From: Isoetes taiwanensis
Taxonomy: Eukaryota > Streptophyta > Lycopodiopsida > Isoetales > Isoetaceae
DNA: 64,000 nucleotides
Direction: 5' to 3'
Assembly (NCBI GenBank): GCA_021234155.1
Contig: JAJEKV010000006.1
Coordinates: 27,039,003-27,103,002, forward strand
Shown in pieces: positions 1 to 10,057 of the stretch (positions within the stretch are counted from its first letter, which is position 1; every line of letters begins with the position of its first letter). Below the pieces are notes generated by a model. It had not been told where the DNA came from, made no database searches, and saw nothing but the letters and a program-made list of their open reading frames with translations. Both the position numbers and the translations under genes were made by a program.

Positions 1-890
1 TTTCAGATATCGAATTATACATTTTGCAGCTATCCAGTGGCCTCTTCCAGGCTGAGCATATTTACAACATATGTTATATTTGATCTAGTTCCATTTGCTA
101 AGTAAATTAAGTAGCCAATTAGTTCTTTATACGGTATTCTTGCCATCTCTTCCAGGGTAGCCCTTAAGGATGAAAGTTCGCCAAAAGGCTATTTTTTAAG
201 GGTATCGAGAAATTTTGATGCTATAGTTTAGTAGGACCCGTTGTAGATGAAAAAAAATAAAATTAGCCAACTTTTCTACAAATAAATCTCACTCCACTTG
301 AAAATTCGCCACATCCACTAAGCGTCATAACTATGGATTCGCTACCGATTGGTCTCCGTGGACGATAAAAATACATTCCTTCCTTCCTTCCTTATCCTCT
401 ACCCTCCTTCTCGAATATTTCTTAAGGAATCGCCTAATATTCTAGGCTTTCTTCATAACCTAATCTATTCTCCATATCCATCCAGTACATATGATAATTT
501 TAAGAGTTATCTTTGTAGCTATTGTGTTTCAAATACTTCTAAGGATGCACTGGAGAGCATTTTTTTACAGACCTCCCTTTTAATAGATTTGTTTTATCTA
601 CAAGGATAAGCCACGTTCCAATTTGCAAAGGTTAAGTTATGATATTGCATCATGCAACTCTAGTTATAATGTGTTTGTGTCCTTGATTAAATATGGATGC
701 CCGTGAATAAAATTTCACCACAGAAATTGCACTTGGAAAATAAAGACACTTAAATCTTGGCAAAATAATATTGGCCATGATTCGCCTAGATTTCTATAAA
801 AAACATTCATGTCTAGAAAACATTCGCCAGCATAACTAATCTTGCAACTCTATTATTCGCCCAACCTTCTAAATTATGCTTAGACAAATT
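1..890. other. AT-rich intergenic sequence, no gene recognised
   Basis: I see no conserved coding frame here; the 86-codon open frame at 349-609 has no recognisable motif. The only shared sequence is a 17 bp word at 348-364 (ATTGGTCTCCGTGGACG), which occurs again on the other strand at 19475-19491 and may mark the end of a dispersed repeat. The Copia remnant begins immediately to the right. Confidence 0.5.
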
Positions 891-892
891 TG

Positions 893-1777
893 GCCTTAAG
901 AGCAACCTTGATCTCTTCTATTTCAGCCTCTGTTTGAGGGCATATGTCTTTGCTGATTTTTTGACCAGGCACAATGGGAGTTTTAGCAGGCTTGCATTCA
1001 TTCATCTTAAACTTTCTTAAAAAATTTTGGATACTCTTTGTCTGCTTTAAACCGAGTAGCCTTTTCTGCTTATTCTTATAACTTCAATTCCCAAAAAACT
1101 CTTCAGCTCATTCAGGTCCGTCATTTTAAATTTCTTTTGCAAAATATTCTTGCAACGTGTTAAACATTTTAAGCTATTAGTAGCCATAATACACCCCTGC
1201 TTTGTAACATATAAATATTTCCATCAGTGCTTAGTTTCGAAAAACCTTGTTTTCTTAAGTACTCATCCATACCTTTATACCACTGTCTCAACGATTGTAT
1301 AAGCCCATAGACTACTTTTCTCCGCTTCCATGCTTTACTTTGGCCTTCCTCAAAACCAAAAGCTTGATTCATGTATATTTCCTCATCTAAGTCCGTATTT
1401 AAAAATGCAATAGACACGTCCATGTGGTGTAAGTGCATACCCTTTGCATTTGCAAGCGCCAACAACAACCTGATGCTAGTTAATTTAATTATTGGATCAA
1501 AAGTCTCATTGGAGTCAAGTCCTTTCTTTTATGAATATCCATGTGCCACTAGCCTAGCTTTGAACCTTTTAGTTTTCCCATCTGGTGCACTTTTTATCCT
1601 ATAGATCCATTTACAACCTATGATATTCTTGTTCTCTGGTTTCTCTGGTTTAGCTACCACTTCATATGTCTTATTATCTTGAAAGGACTTCATCTCAGCC
1701 ATCATTGCCTCCTTCCATTCTCTACTATTTTCAGATTCTATAGCTTGCTGAAATGTACGCAGGACATCCTCCAACAT
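893..1777 (-). pseudogene. Copia reverse transcriptase, fragmented
   Basis: Reverse transcriptase would copy element RNA into DNA in cytoplasmic particles. On the minus strand, 1777-1529 carries the N-terminal RT signature: DNKTYEVV, then GCKWIYRIK and RFKARLVAHGYS. 1468-1169 continues with MDVSIAFLNTDLDEEIYM, including the first catalytic Asp, and GLIQSLRQWY. 1165-893 holds FKMTDLNELKSFLG and the C-terminal stretch TPIVPGQKISKDICPQTE before a stop at about 893. Frames change at least twice and the YVDD box is not intact. Family assignment is certain; activity is excluded. Confidence 0.88.
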
Positions 1778-2066
1778 AGCCTAGATGTTTATTTCTTCTT
1801 CTTTTGTAATATCTTACTTTTACCAGTATCTAATCTTCCATAGTCTTCAATCTTCCAATTTATTTCATCTCTCAATTTTTCTGCTTCATTTTCTCAACTT
1901 GTTCCATCTGTTCTAAAACTTTGTCCTTTGTTTCGGACTGTATGATCTCAGTTCCTTCTTCTCCGTCATCATCACTATCATTGTCATAGCAAATATACTT
2001 GTCTTGTCATTTCTGTTATAAGTGCTTCTTTTTTAATCATAAATAGGCTTTTGCATCTTATAGTCT

Positions 2067-2690
2067 CTATAAAACATACTCTTCAAAGACCACATCCTTG
2101 CTTCTTAATGTACTCTTTCTTTTTGGCTCAAACAGTCTAAATGCCATGCTCTCGGTATCATAACCTAGAAGGAAGGCTACTTGTGCTCTATCATGCACAT
2201 GAATGTAGCCAAGACACCCAAATACCTTGAATTTTGAAAAATCTACACATGTATTTGAGTTCCAAAGTTCCTCAGGTAATTTTTCCAAAATACTTGTACT
2301 TGGTAATCTGTTCTGTATACTGTTGTTTTTACAACCTCTTTCCATCCTATTCTTCCTTTCGGTACTGTGAGAATCTGTTAATTGCCTGGCAATCACATGT
2401 ATTTTACAAAATCTTCTAAACCTGTCAGGTAAATATTCTATCCCTCTATCACTCCTTAAACATTTTAGTTTTTTTTTTCCTGTTTCTCTCACATCTTCTG
2501 TATAATCATCTACAAATGTCAAAAATTATCTCTTTCTAGTCTTGCCTGTTACATTTATTGGGCCACATAAAATCTAAATGCACTAATTCCAACACATCAT
2601 TGGCTCTCTTCCCATGCTTTGCGAATGGCAGTCGTCAATGCTTGCCTAGCATGCATCCATAGCAGCATTTCGTTGTATAAGCTTCACTCA
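2067..2690 (-). pseudogene. Copia integrase fragment
   Basis: On the minus strand the region opens (2690-2530) with the pre-integrase and start-of-core words GCMLGKH, LPFAKHGKRAND and LELVHLDF, typical of Copia elements. A frame at 2522-2067 then contains LKCLRSDRGIEYLPDRF, the second conserved acidic segment of the catalytic core, followed by FGCLGYIHV and AFLLGYDTESMAFRLFEP, which mark the region after the core in Copia integrases. Frameshifts separate the parts. Integrase would join element cDNA to host DNA; this copy cannot. Confidence 0.85.
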
Positions 2691-2773
2691 TTTTCCTTCG
2701 ATTCTTTTCTCTTTAAATAGAAGACTGATATTCTTCATGTGTACATGAGGAAGACAATGATGCCACAACTCAA

Positions 2774-3007
2774 CTATATTTTCACCACAACATTATTTAC
2801 AAAGTACTCATGTTTAAATTCAAACATATTTCCAATACGCATGGCTAGAAACTCAACTTTATTATTTTTCATCATTTTGTCGAAAATGCAGACAAAAACA
2901 AGATCTACAAGCTGGATTATAGAAACTAAGTTCTTGATAATGCCAGGCACACATAAAACATAATTTAAGTCTATTCGTTTTCCTTCTAAACTGTAGAGCT
3001 GCAACAT
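2774..3007 (-). pseudogene. Copia protease / gag-pre-integrase segment
   Basis: The minus-strand frame includes LYSLEGKRIDLNYVLCVPGI followed by KNLVSI, matching the conserved 'LxxVLYVPxxxxNLLSV' segment just downstream of the Copia aspartic protease active site. The active-site DSG triplet is not visible in frame. It lies between the gag knuckle and integrase as expected for Copia polyproteins. Confidence 0.7.
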
Positions 3008-3250
3008 TCCTTCTGCTTGAGCATCCTACAACCTCCCATCTCCTAATTTCACTCCCTTCTTACATACACTCCTTGTCTTCAGCAAGTCAGCACTGCTAGC
3101 AGAAAAGATTGTGCGCGTTTATTAGACTCGTTTTTATAATGATCAAGTAAAGCACGATGTTTTACCTCATCAATCTTGTCGTCGTCCTCTTTTGATTCTT
3201 CATCTTCACTCTCCTCAGCAGCAACATTAAAAGCAGATGCATCTCCTTTT

Positions 3251-4167
3251 CTACCCTTCTCTTCCTTTCAAGTAAGCTTTTCCTCTGCCTCGTCCTCCTC
3301 TGCCTCTTTCCCTACCAGCTCCCTTAGGTAAAGGGCATGCACTAGCATAGTACCCTATACCACCGCAAGTATAGCAGTTCACCATTCTTCTTAACCCATT
3401 GGACAGTTGATCTTTATATGACCTATTTCTCCGCATAAATAACAAGGTTCTAAAGACCTACTTCCAGCCTTCTCACTTTTGTTTTAAAATTCACTTCTAG
3501 CTCTACTCTTTTAAAACCTCAGGTTCTTCTTATTCTTCCTCTTCCATAGTCCATTCTTTTGTGCTAAGCTTTCAGCGTGCTCCCTATTTTGTGCAACTAT
3601 TCTGATTAAAGTGGACAAGGTTTTCATGCTAGAAACTATTCTAGAGACATATAAAATTTTCAAATTTTCAGATAACCCTTCTCATGCTGCCTCTAAATAT
3701 GTGCATATCAAGTAAAATCTCGCAGATAATTTTGTCAAATATATTTTTCCATCATATTTTAACATTCTCAGTTCCTTCTGAAGAATATTTATTTGCTCTT
3801 GAAAAGTCTTCACCAAGTACTGCCACTTGGTCCAAATCCTCTTATTTTTATCATGATATTTGGTGCTACTTTACACATAATAATAGCTCTAGCTTGACTG
3901 ACCTTATACTCAATATCTTCATTAGAACTATCAGGTTTGGATGAGGAACTTACCTCAGCTATTTCGGTAGTTGAACTACTGCCTGTGGCCTCATCACCTG
4001 CCTTCGATTTGGTTATCTAAGCTGCTACATCACTGTCTGCAGTCTGTTCCCTAGGTTCAATAAGGTTCTAGACTTTCTCAAAGATCAGTCCCTCCTTCAT
4101 CTTCTCCTTCCATGTCTGAAAACCTTCTTTGCCTCTAAATTCATCAACTGAGTTCAACAATATTGCT
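3251..4167 (-). pseudogene. Copia gag with CCHC zinc knuckle
   Basis: Gag forms the virus-like particle and binds element RNA. The N-terminal part (4163-3560) is the inverted counterpart of the plus-strand gag at 7130-7745, with matching sequence through the words encoding FNSVDEFRGKEGF and the acidic, Ser-rich stretch. At 3445-3251 the frame contains CYTCGGIGYYASACP, a CX2CX4HX4C knuckle in which Tyr replaces His, followed by a basic RGRGGRGRG tail. Stops and frameshifts interrupt the frame several times. Confidence 0.8.
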
Positions 4168-4180
4168 CATGCTAATAAAT

Positions 4181-4427
4181 TAGCTTATCCAAATGCCTGC
4201 ACATTGTACCTGCTTCTGTCTCTCAAAATGGTCCTTATCCTTGCCGATCTATCATCGCTTCATTGTAATTAAGGTTGGCACATGGACTAATAGTTTTCGA
4301 GATGCTATTTTCCTATAATAGATTTGAACCATTGATGAGATATTGCTTACCAACCATTGAATTACACAGACCTAGATTTAAACCATTGACAGATAGCACT
4401 TATCAACCATTGAATTATCTAGACTCA
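4181..4427 (-). repeat. Copia LTR piece, left arm of inverted repeat
   Basis: This block is the reverse complement of 6673-6917 with scattered mismatches. It includes the words AATTAGCTTATCC, AACCATTGATGAGATATTGC and TCAACCATTGAATTATCTAG. It belongs to the left Copia copy. Together with the gag homology it forms inverted arms flanking 4428-6672. Confidence 0.8.
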
Positions 4428-5756
4428 GGTTAAGACATTAACTTGCCATTTGAACTTACAACATGGAGGAGTACAAGAAGCTCCTTCTAACAAAATTTGA
4501 AGAGGTGCAGTACACTCTTTGACTGTGCCCTAGGAGATCTCACGTCCATTAATCACATCGACAGAACTAGGATGCTCAACCTTGCTTCTAGGGATAGCGT
4601 GTTTAGTAGCGAATACACTATCCATAAAGTAAACATTTGCACCATATCAAGTTGTGCCAATGCTTCTAACCTCCTAAGCTCTAACTCCAATAATATATTA
4701 ACAAACTTGGAATATATCCTTCACCATGTGTGGGAGGAGTCTGAGAAATGGCAGCTAATCGTCGAGAGACTCCTATTACTTGAATCGGCTCATGGAGTTT
4801 TCCAACTGATTTGGACGTTAGCAGGGCATCCACGAGCACTATGGCCAGATCCTCCATAGTAGAGGCAATGATTAGCCTCCCTCTGGCACTGCTTCTCAAC
4901 CATCGATAAGGAGCCTCGAACTGCACGATCGATCTGTATGGGTACTGGACTATCTGTCAGGGATGCCGGACGGAGCATAGACTCATACTACAAGTGGTTT
5001 TGGAAAACAAATCTGATGGGGTATTTCTTGTCTCCGCGCAAATAGATAATTATCACAACGAACTGCAAATTTGATGATTTCTTCTAGCATTTTGGGGACT
5101 TCCATAGATAATAACATGTCTTTGACATCCTCATGTATGCCCCTTCGAAAACAGTCTCGAAGCGTAACATCATCCCAGGCTGTATCTGTTTAGCAATTTG
5201 ACGAAATTCTGGTGCATATACTGAAGATTGACGAGAACCTTATCTAGGATTACTGAGTTTTATAGCTGTGCACTGCCAATCTGTGTCTCCAAAACATGTC
5301 TCGAGCTTAGTAGTAAGAGCATCAAAGTCCTGTAATTCTAGAGCCCCTCTCTCCAGCAAAGGAAAAAACCAACTGGGAGCTGGTCCTGTGAGAAGAGAAC
5401 TGGCCAATCCAACGTGTTTTTGATCTGTAGGATAACTATGAGGATGGAGTTGAATCACAAGCCGAATATGATTCAAAAAGTCGCGAAACTTGGTCAGAAT
5501 GTCGTCAAACCTCTCTGACAAGCTAATTTTAGGCCCTGATGTCCTCAATCCAGAGCTAGAAGCAGATTCATGTGAAGCAACCCATTCGTCGAGCTCTTTA
5601 TTGTCCGACTGCAACTGCTGACATACTTGAATAAGCTGCTGGATTTGTTATAATAAGGTCAAACCCTCCTCCATACAGATGAAATCGCCAAATATGAGCA
5701 AAATCAATGCTTAGAATCAGAACAGGCAAGGACCGATAAGAGATTCCAGTTCAAAT
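4428..5756 (-). pseudogene. Ty3/Gypsy gag and protease (5' half of an inverted element)
   Basis: On the minus strand, running from the LTR end at 5757: gag at 5614-5240 (FDDILTKFRDFLNHIRL, LLTGPAPSWFFPLLE), a further gag stretch at 5240-4980 in shifted frames, a zinc-knuckle-like CLYYGGSGHSARGCP at about 4960-4900 with the second Cys replaced, and an aspartic-protease segment at about 4645-4530 (YFMDSVFATKHAIP, then VEHPSSVDVINGREI and a stop). Reverse transcriptase and RNase H are missing; the sequence stops at the Copia arm. This half belongs with the integrase at 7746-8603. Confidence 0.82.
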
Positions 5757-6276
5757 TGTCATCAACCTATGCAAAAACAAAGAAAATAAGCAAAGAATAT
5801 GCGAGAAATATAGAAGGAATGCATCAAGATCGATAAAGAATCTGATATATGATGAAGAAACAAGAAAACAATAGTCTGAAAACAAGCAGGAATACGAGAA
5901 AGATGTCTAGAAGTCTCAAAATAGGCATTGAACTAGAATGGTTTGACAAGAAGGCGACACCTCTATATATATCTAGGTCAATGGTCAAGATCACGCCACT
6001 TCAATGGATGAGATCATGCCAAGTGTTGCACATGCATGTAGGTTCTAGAATATTCTAGAACCTCTTGAAAATAGCCTTGCATATGAAGAAGATGTGAGGG
6101 AATGTCTTTAACGAGTATTGGTAGCGCACTTGGCAAAGGTGTGTGACTCGCAGACAAAAAGTTGTGAGTTCACACCTTGCTTTATGCAACTCTCTTTTTT
6201 GCATCTGTGTGACGACCATCTTTTGTACATATGAGTAAAGTACTTGTATGGTACAAATACCCGTATGGTCGTCACA
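5757..6276 (-). repeat. Gypsy LTR (5' LTR, lying in inverted segment)
   Basis: Read on the minus strand it begins TGTGACGAC at 6276 and ends TGACA at 5757. It is the inverted counterpart of 8604-9088, with indels. A TATA-like run (TATATATAG) lies near 5963-5974, about 67 bp downstream of a perfect palindrome at 6041-6062 that contains TTCTAGAATATTCTAGAA. Its outer end abuts the C-terminal part of the leuD pseudogene at 6277. Confidence 0.88.
6041..6062 (-). promoter_or_regulatory. Heat-shock-element palindrome in Gypsy LTR
   Basis: The core TTCTAGAATATTCTAGAA is four alternating TTC/GAA units with exact 5 bp spacing, which is a perfect heat shock factor site, embedded in a 22 bp perfect palindrome. 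It sits about 67 bp upstream of the LTR TATA box. The right LTR keeps a slightly mutated copy. Function is inferred from the motif and from the known ONSEN precedent in Arabidopsis. Confidence 0.7.
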
Positions 6277-6440
6277 GGATCTGTAAAAGGTGTTAAACTG
6301 GAAATGTGCTTACTGTGGATGTAGAGAAGAATTTGTTGTTTAATCATTCTACGGGAAACAATATGCTCTGAAGCCTATTGGTGATGCTCCTGTGATTGAA
6401 GCTGGCAATATTTTTGCTTATGCATGACAGACAGACATGA
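6277..6440 (+). pseudogene. leuD: Isopropylmalate isomerase small subunit, C-terminal part (leuD pseudogene)
   Basis: The plus-strand frame reads ICKRC, stop, TGNVLTVDVEKNLLFN, HSTGKQYALKPIGDAPVIEA, GNIFAYA, stop, QTDMI. This is the C-terminal end of the plant plastid small subunit of 3-isopropylmalate dehydratase (leucine biosynthesis and glucosinolate chain elongation). Two sense codons have become stops, including TGA at 6425-6427. It continues exactly from the fragment at 9404-9089: the two break points meet within the codons for ESRIC, and the flanking 5 bp (GGATC here, GTATC in the other part) look like a mutated target duplication of the Gypsy insertion. Confidence 0.9.
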
Positions 6441-6633
6441 TTGCAGGTGGCAGTTTATTCTGAGAAGCCATGTATTGGATATAAGTGTAGTTTGAAATTC
6501 ATTTCGTTGTATTTTTTATAAAGAGAAAAAAGAAGAAGATTGCAGCTGGTTGCTAGTTCTGAGAAGCTTTATATTGGACAGAAGTGTCTTTTGGAATTCA
6601 TTTCATTGTATAGGTTGAAAAGAAAAAAAGCTC
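6436..6633 (+). repeat. Imperfect tandem duplication (about 100 bp) in leuD 3' flank
   Basis: Two copies are visible of a unit containing GATTGCAG, TTCTGAGAAGC, ATTGGA and TTCATTTC.TTGTAT, the second starting near 6537. It begins at the old stop region of leuD, so it probably lay in the 3' untranslated region. Confidence 0.65.
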
Positions 6634-6672
6634 ATGGTCGGAAACTACTTGCCCAGAAGTTGGTCTCTTTAT

Positions 6673-7745
6673 TAGATAATTCAATGGTTGATAAGTGCTA
6701 TCCGTCAATGGTTTAAATCTAGGTCTAGGTAATTCAATGGTCGGTAAGCAATATCTCATCAATGGTTCAAACCTATTATAGGGAAATAGCATGTCCAAAA
6801 ATGTTGGTCCATGTGCCAACCTTAATTAGAATGAAGCGATGATAGATCGACAGGGATAAGGACCATTTTGAGAGACAGAAGTAGGTACTGTGTGCAGGCA
6901 TTTGGATAAGCTAATTTATCAACATTCATGGCTGGGACGGTTTAGAGAAGATCGATTCAGAATAACTTGAAATGGATATAGTTATTGTTCATCAGACTAT
7001 TGAAATGTGTTGGAATGTTTTAAAATAAATGTGGTTGGCATATCAAATAGGAATAAGCTAGTGCAATATAATAGAGTTGATATAACATTGGTATCAGAGC
7101 AATGAACATGTCAACCCATTTTCGAGCAACGTTGTTCAACTCAGTTGATGAATTTAGAGGCAAAGAAGGTTTTTAGACATGGAAGGAGAAGTTGAAGGAG
7201 GTACTGATCTTTGAGAAACTCTGGAACCTTATTGAACCTAGGGAACAGTCTGTAGACAGTGATGTAGTAGCTCAGATAACCAAATCGAAGGCAGGTGATG
7301 AGGCCACAAGTAGTAGTTCAACCGACAAAACAACTGACGTAAGTTCCTCATCCAAACATGATAGTTCTAGTGAAGATATTGAGTATAAGATCATTCAAGC
7401 TAGAGTTATTATTATGTGTAAAGTAGCACCAAATATCATGATGAAAAAATAAGAGGACTTGGAATGTGCCAGTACTTGGTGAAGAATTTTCAAGAGAAAA
7501 ACTCTTCTCTAATAGACATTATTCAGAAGGAACTGAGAATGTTAAAATATGATGGAAAAATGGATTTGACAGAATTACTTGCTAGATTTTGACTTAATAT
7601 GTGCATATTTAGAGGCAGTAGGAGAAGAGTTATCTGAAAATTTGAAAATTTTATATGTCTCTAGAATATTTTCCAGCATGAAAACCTTGTCCATTTTAAT
7701 CAGAGTAGTTGCACAAAATAGGGAGCACGCTGAAAGATTAGCACA
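6673..7745 (+). mobile_element. Second Copia copy: LTR, primer binding site and gag, truncated
   Basis: The LTR ends CA at 7087 and is followed, after one base, by TGGTATCAGAGC at 7089-7100, the standard plant primer binding site complementary to initiator methionine tRNA. Gag follows from about 7107: FNSVDEFRGKEGF with a stop, then an open frame 7192-7452 with the acidic, Ser-rich stretch, then shifted frames to about 7745. There the sequence switches abruptly to Gypsy integrase. The inverted partner is 3560-4427. Confidence 0.85.
7089..7100 (+). other. Primer binding site (Met-tRNA) of Copia copy
   Basis: TGGTATCAGAGC follows the LTR end (ATATAACA, 7080-7087) after a single base. It primes minus-strand DNA synthesis in plant LTR elements. 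Confidence 0.85.
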
Positions 7746-8603
7746 TCAATCGTGAAGTAGTCAGACTTCATGGACTGCCAGATACTATTCTCAGTGATCA
7801 TGGACCCCAGTTCGTAGTAGGTTTTTGGAAACAGCTCTTGGAGTTATTGGATATTGACCACTCACTTAGAAAGTAAAAGGCAAGCGTAGCATACTAGTTA
7901 GGCTCTGGAACAATATTTGAGGTGCTTTATAAGATATCAACATGATGATTGTGTCGATTATCTTCCATTAGCTGAGTTTTCCCGTAATAACTCAGTACAT
8001 ACTTCCATTGGCCACTCTCCATTCTTTCTGAACTCTGGCCAGCATTCTTGTTGGTCTTTTCGTGTCGCTGATGGTGACTCTGTCAATCTTGTCAATCCAG
8101 GCTCGTCAATCAGATCTTCAGCACCATCTCTCGGGCACAAGAATGCTATCGGCATTATACTGATTTACATATGCAGGAAGCTCCTACATTTCATGTTGGT
8201 GACCTTGTCTGGCTTCTTCATAGAGATCTCCCTATCTCACATCCCTGCAACAAGCTTGACTATCATCACCTTGATCCTTATTAGATTATAGTCCAGATCA
8301 ACGATGTGGCATTCTAGCTCGAGCTCCCTCAGGCTGTTTGTCTTCATCCAGTATTTCATGTTTCGCTATTGGAGCCGTATATAGTTAATCCTTTCCCAGA
8401 TCGTATTCCTCCACCGCCACCACCAGTGGAAATTGATGATCACAAGGAAGATTACGCACCAATTAGAACGTGGGAGCCTACTGAAAATTTGACTAATGCT
8501 TCTGATAACATTTCGGAGTTTCACCGACGTTACCCGGATAAGCCAAGTTTGAGTACCCCAGCTCCAGCTCCGAGAACTCCTCGTCATCGTAGGAGGGGGA
8601 TGG
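7746..8603 (+). pseudogene. Ty3/Gypsy integrase, C-terminal two thirds
   Basis: The plus strand encodes VVRLHGLPDTILSDHGPQFV and GFWKQLLELL, the second acidic motif of the integrase core. It continues with RYQHDDCVDYLPLAEFSRNN, SVHTSIGHSPFFLNSGQH and, after shifts, the C-terminal region ending in a Pro-rich tail (LEPYIVNPFPDRIPPPPPP to PRTPRHRRRGMV) just before the LTR. The core lacks its first acidic motif because the sequence starts mid-domain at the Copia junction. It is the 3' half of the element whose gag lies at 4980-5614. Confidence 0.85.
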
Positions 8604-9088
8604 TGTGACGACTATACAAGTATGTTACTCATATGTACAAAAGATGGTTGTCACACGGATGCAAAAAGGAGATTTGCACAAGGCAAGATGTGAACTTGCA
8701 ACCTTCTAGCTCAAGTGCGCTACCAATACTCGTTGAAGACATTCACTTGCATCTTCTTCATATGCAGGGCTGTTTCAAGAGGTTATAGAATATTCTAGAA
8801 ACCTACATTCATGCACGACACTTGGCACGATCTCATTCACTGAAGTGGCATGATTCTGACCATTAGCCTAGCTATATATAAAGGCACCTCCTTCTTATCG
8901 AATCATTCCTACTCAAACATCAGTCTTGAGCCTTCTAGGTATTTCTCTTGTGTTTCTGCTTGCCTTCGGTCATTGTATTCTTGTTTCTTCATTATATATC
9001 AGTTTTTTTGTTGATCTTGGCATATTTCTTTGGTGTTTTTTTGCATATTCTTCGTATATTTTCCTTGTTTTCACGTAGGCTCATGACA
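8604..9088 (+). repeat. Gypsy LTR (3' LTR)
   Basis: It starts TGTGACGAC directly after the pol stop and ends TGACA at 9088. It matches the inverted LTR at 5757-6276. It has the heat-type motif TATAGAATATTCTAGAA at 8784-8800 and a TATA box (CTATATATAAAG) at 8872-8883. The next bases, GATAC at 9089-9093, are the target duplication in leuD. Confidence 0.88.
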
Positions 9089-9404
9089 GATACGACTTTC
9101 AAGTTCAACTAGATAAAGCTCCCCAGTTGCCACAGAGTTTGTGAAAAAAATTCTGGCATATGATTTTGCAACTACAGCCTCTATTCCGGCTGCAAGAGCA
9201 ATAGGTACATGTTTCTCTAGAGGAACCATAGCCAAAATTGCCTCCTCCAATTATCACATTATATTCGACTTTGGTCTTGCTTGCTTTCATAAAATGAGGG
9301 TACTGAGAAGGCAATTCTGTCATGGAAAAGCTTCTAAACTTCTCATATTCATCAGGATTTCAAGGCCCCAGGGTGGAAGACTCGCCCGGATTTATCTGAT
9401 CAAT
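9089..9404 (-). pseudogene. leuD: Isopropylmalate isomerase small subunit, middle part (leuD pseudogene)
   Basis: On the minus strand, after an apparent splice acceptor (TTTTACTTGCAG), the frame reads IDQINPGES, then NPDEYEKFRSFSMTELPSQY, KVEYNVIIGGGNFGYGSSRE and, after a one-base insertion near 9211, HVPIALAAGIEAVVAKSYAR, IFFTNSVATGELYLVELES. These are hallmarks of the aconitase-swivel-type LeuD fold, including NFGxGSSRE. The product would work with the large subunit in plastid leucine synthesis. The coding sequence is cut by the Gypsy insertion and resumes at 6277 on the other strand, so the local order has been inverted since. Confidence 0.92.
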
Positions 9405-10040
9405 CTGCAAGTAAAAGCAAAGATTTGTTGCCTCCATCGCCAAAAAAAAAAAAGAGCCATTGCCATCTCCATCTCTTTCCCATTTGCTCCCTGCTTTCTG
9501 GACCTGCAAAGAACAAGAAGAAAAGGGAACAAGTCTGATTCATTCCATTGTCATCCTTTATGTCTCCTCTAACCCCTCCCCCCTCCCCCGGTTGTCGCCT
9601 CCAATTGCAGGGAACAAAAAAAAGGGACTAACCGTTTGATGAAGCTTTGCCGAAACACTTAGAAATGGGATGCTCATTTTGTAGGAGCCATAGCTGGAAG
9701 TTTGAAAAGAAGAGGCGGATCAATCAGCTAGAGTTCCATAACAAAGGCAAAAGGTGCAATGTGCCAGCAAAACATAGTAAAAAGCAGAAGGCACGAGGGG
9801 AAGGGCGCCAAAAGGAGGGGTAGTAACTACGGTAAAAGATGGTAAAGTGAGGCAGTAACCAATGGGTGAAGGTAATGAGTCTAGAAGAGTTGGCTCTAGT
9901 TCTTGCTCCTTCAAACTCCTGCCCTTCCATCCCATCTCACTCCCGATTCTGCTCCTATATTTCTGCCCCAACCTCTTCCCGGGCTAAATCCCTTATCCCT
10001 GTCCATGCCCCTGATAAGGAACTCAGAAGGTTGCTGCCAT
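9405..10040 (-). pseudogene. leuD: Probable 5' part of leuD pseudogene (transit peptide exon and intron)
   Basis: A minus-strand ATG at 10040 starts MAAT and, after one frame shift, continues LLSSLSGAWTGIRDLAREEV, which looks like a plastid transit peptide. Intron-like sequence follows to the acceptor at 9405-9406; a second acceptor-like TTCTTTGCAG lies near 9505-9514. The exon assignment is tentative because no conserved LeuD residues lie in it. Confidence 0.4.
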
Positions 10041-10057
10041 TTTTAAATTTGGCTTAG

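Larger units (their letters stand above)
893..4427 (-). mobile_element. Ty1/Copia retrotransposon remnant (gag to RT, part of 5' LTR)
   Basis: Read on the minus strand, the order is partial LTR (4427-4181), gag, CCHC zinc knuckle, pre-integrase region, integrase and reverse transcriptase. That order, with integrase before RT, defines the Copia superfamily. The body breaks off at about 893 before RNase H and the 3' LTR. Compared with the second copy at 6673-7745 (plus strand), the end of the LTR and the primer binding site are deleted near 4164-4180. Many stops and frameshifts make it non-autonomous. The two copies face each other across 4428-6672. Confidence 0.85.

Noticed and set aside
9141-9572. 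143-codon plus-strand frame beginning MKKILAYDFATTAS
   Set aside because: It is the reverse-strand shadow of the leuD pseudogene, whose conserved residues are on the minus strand.
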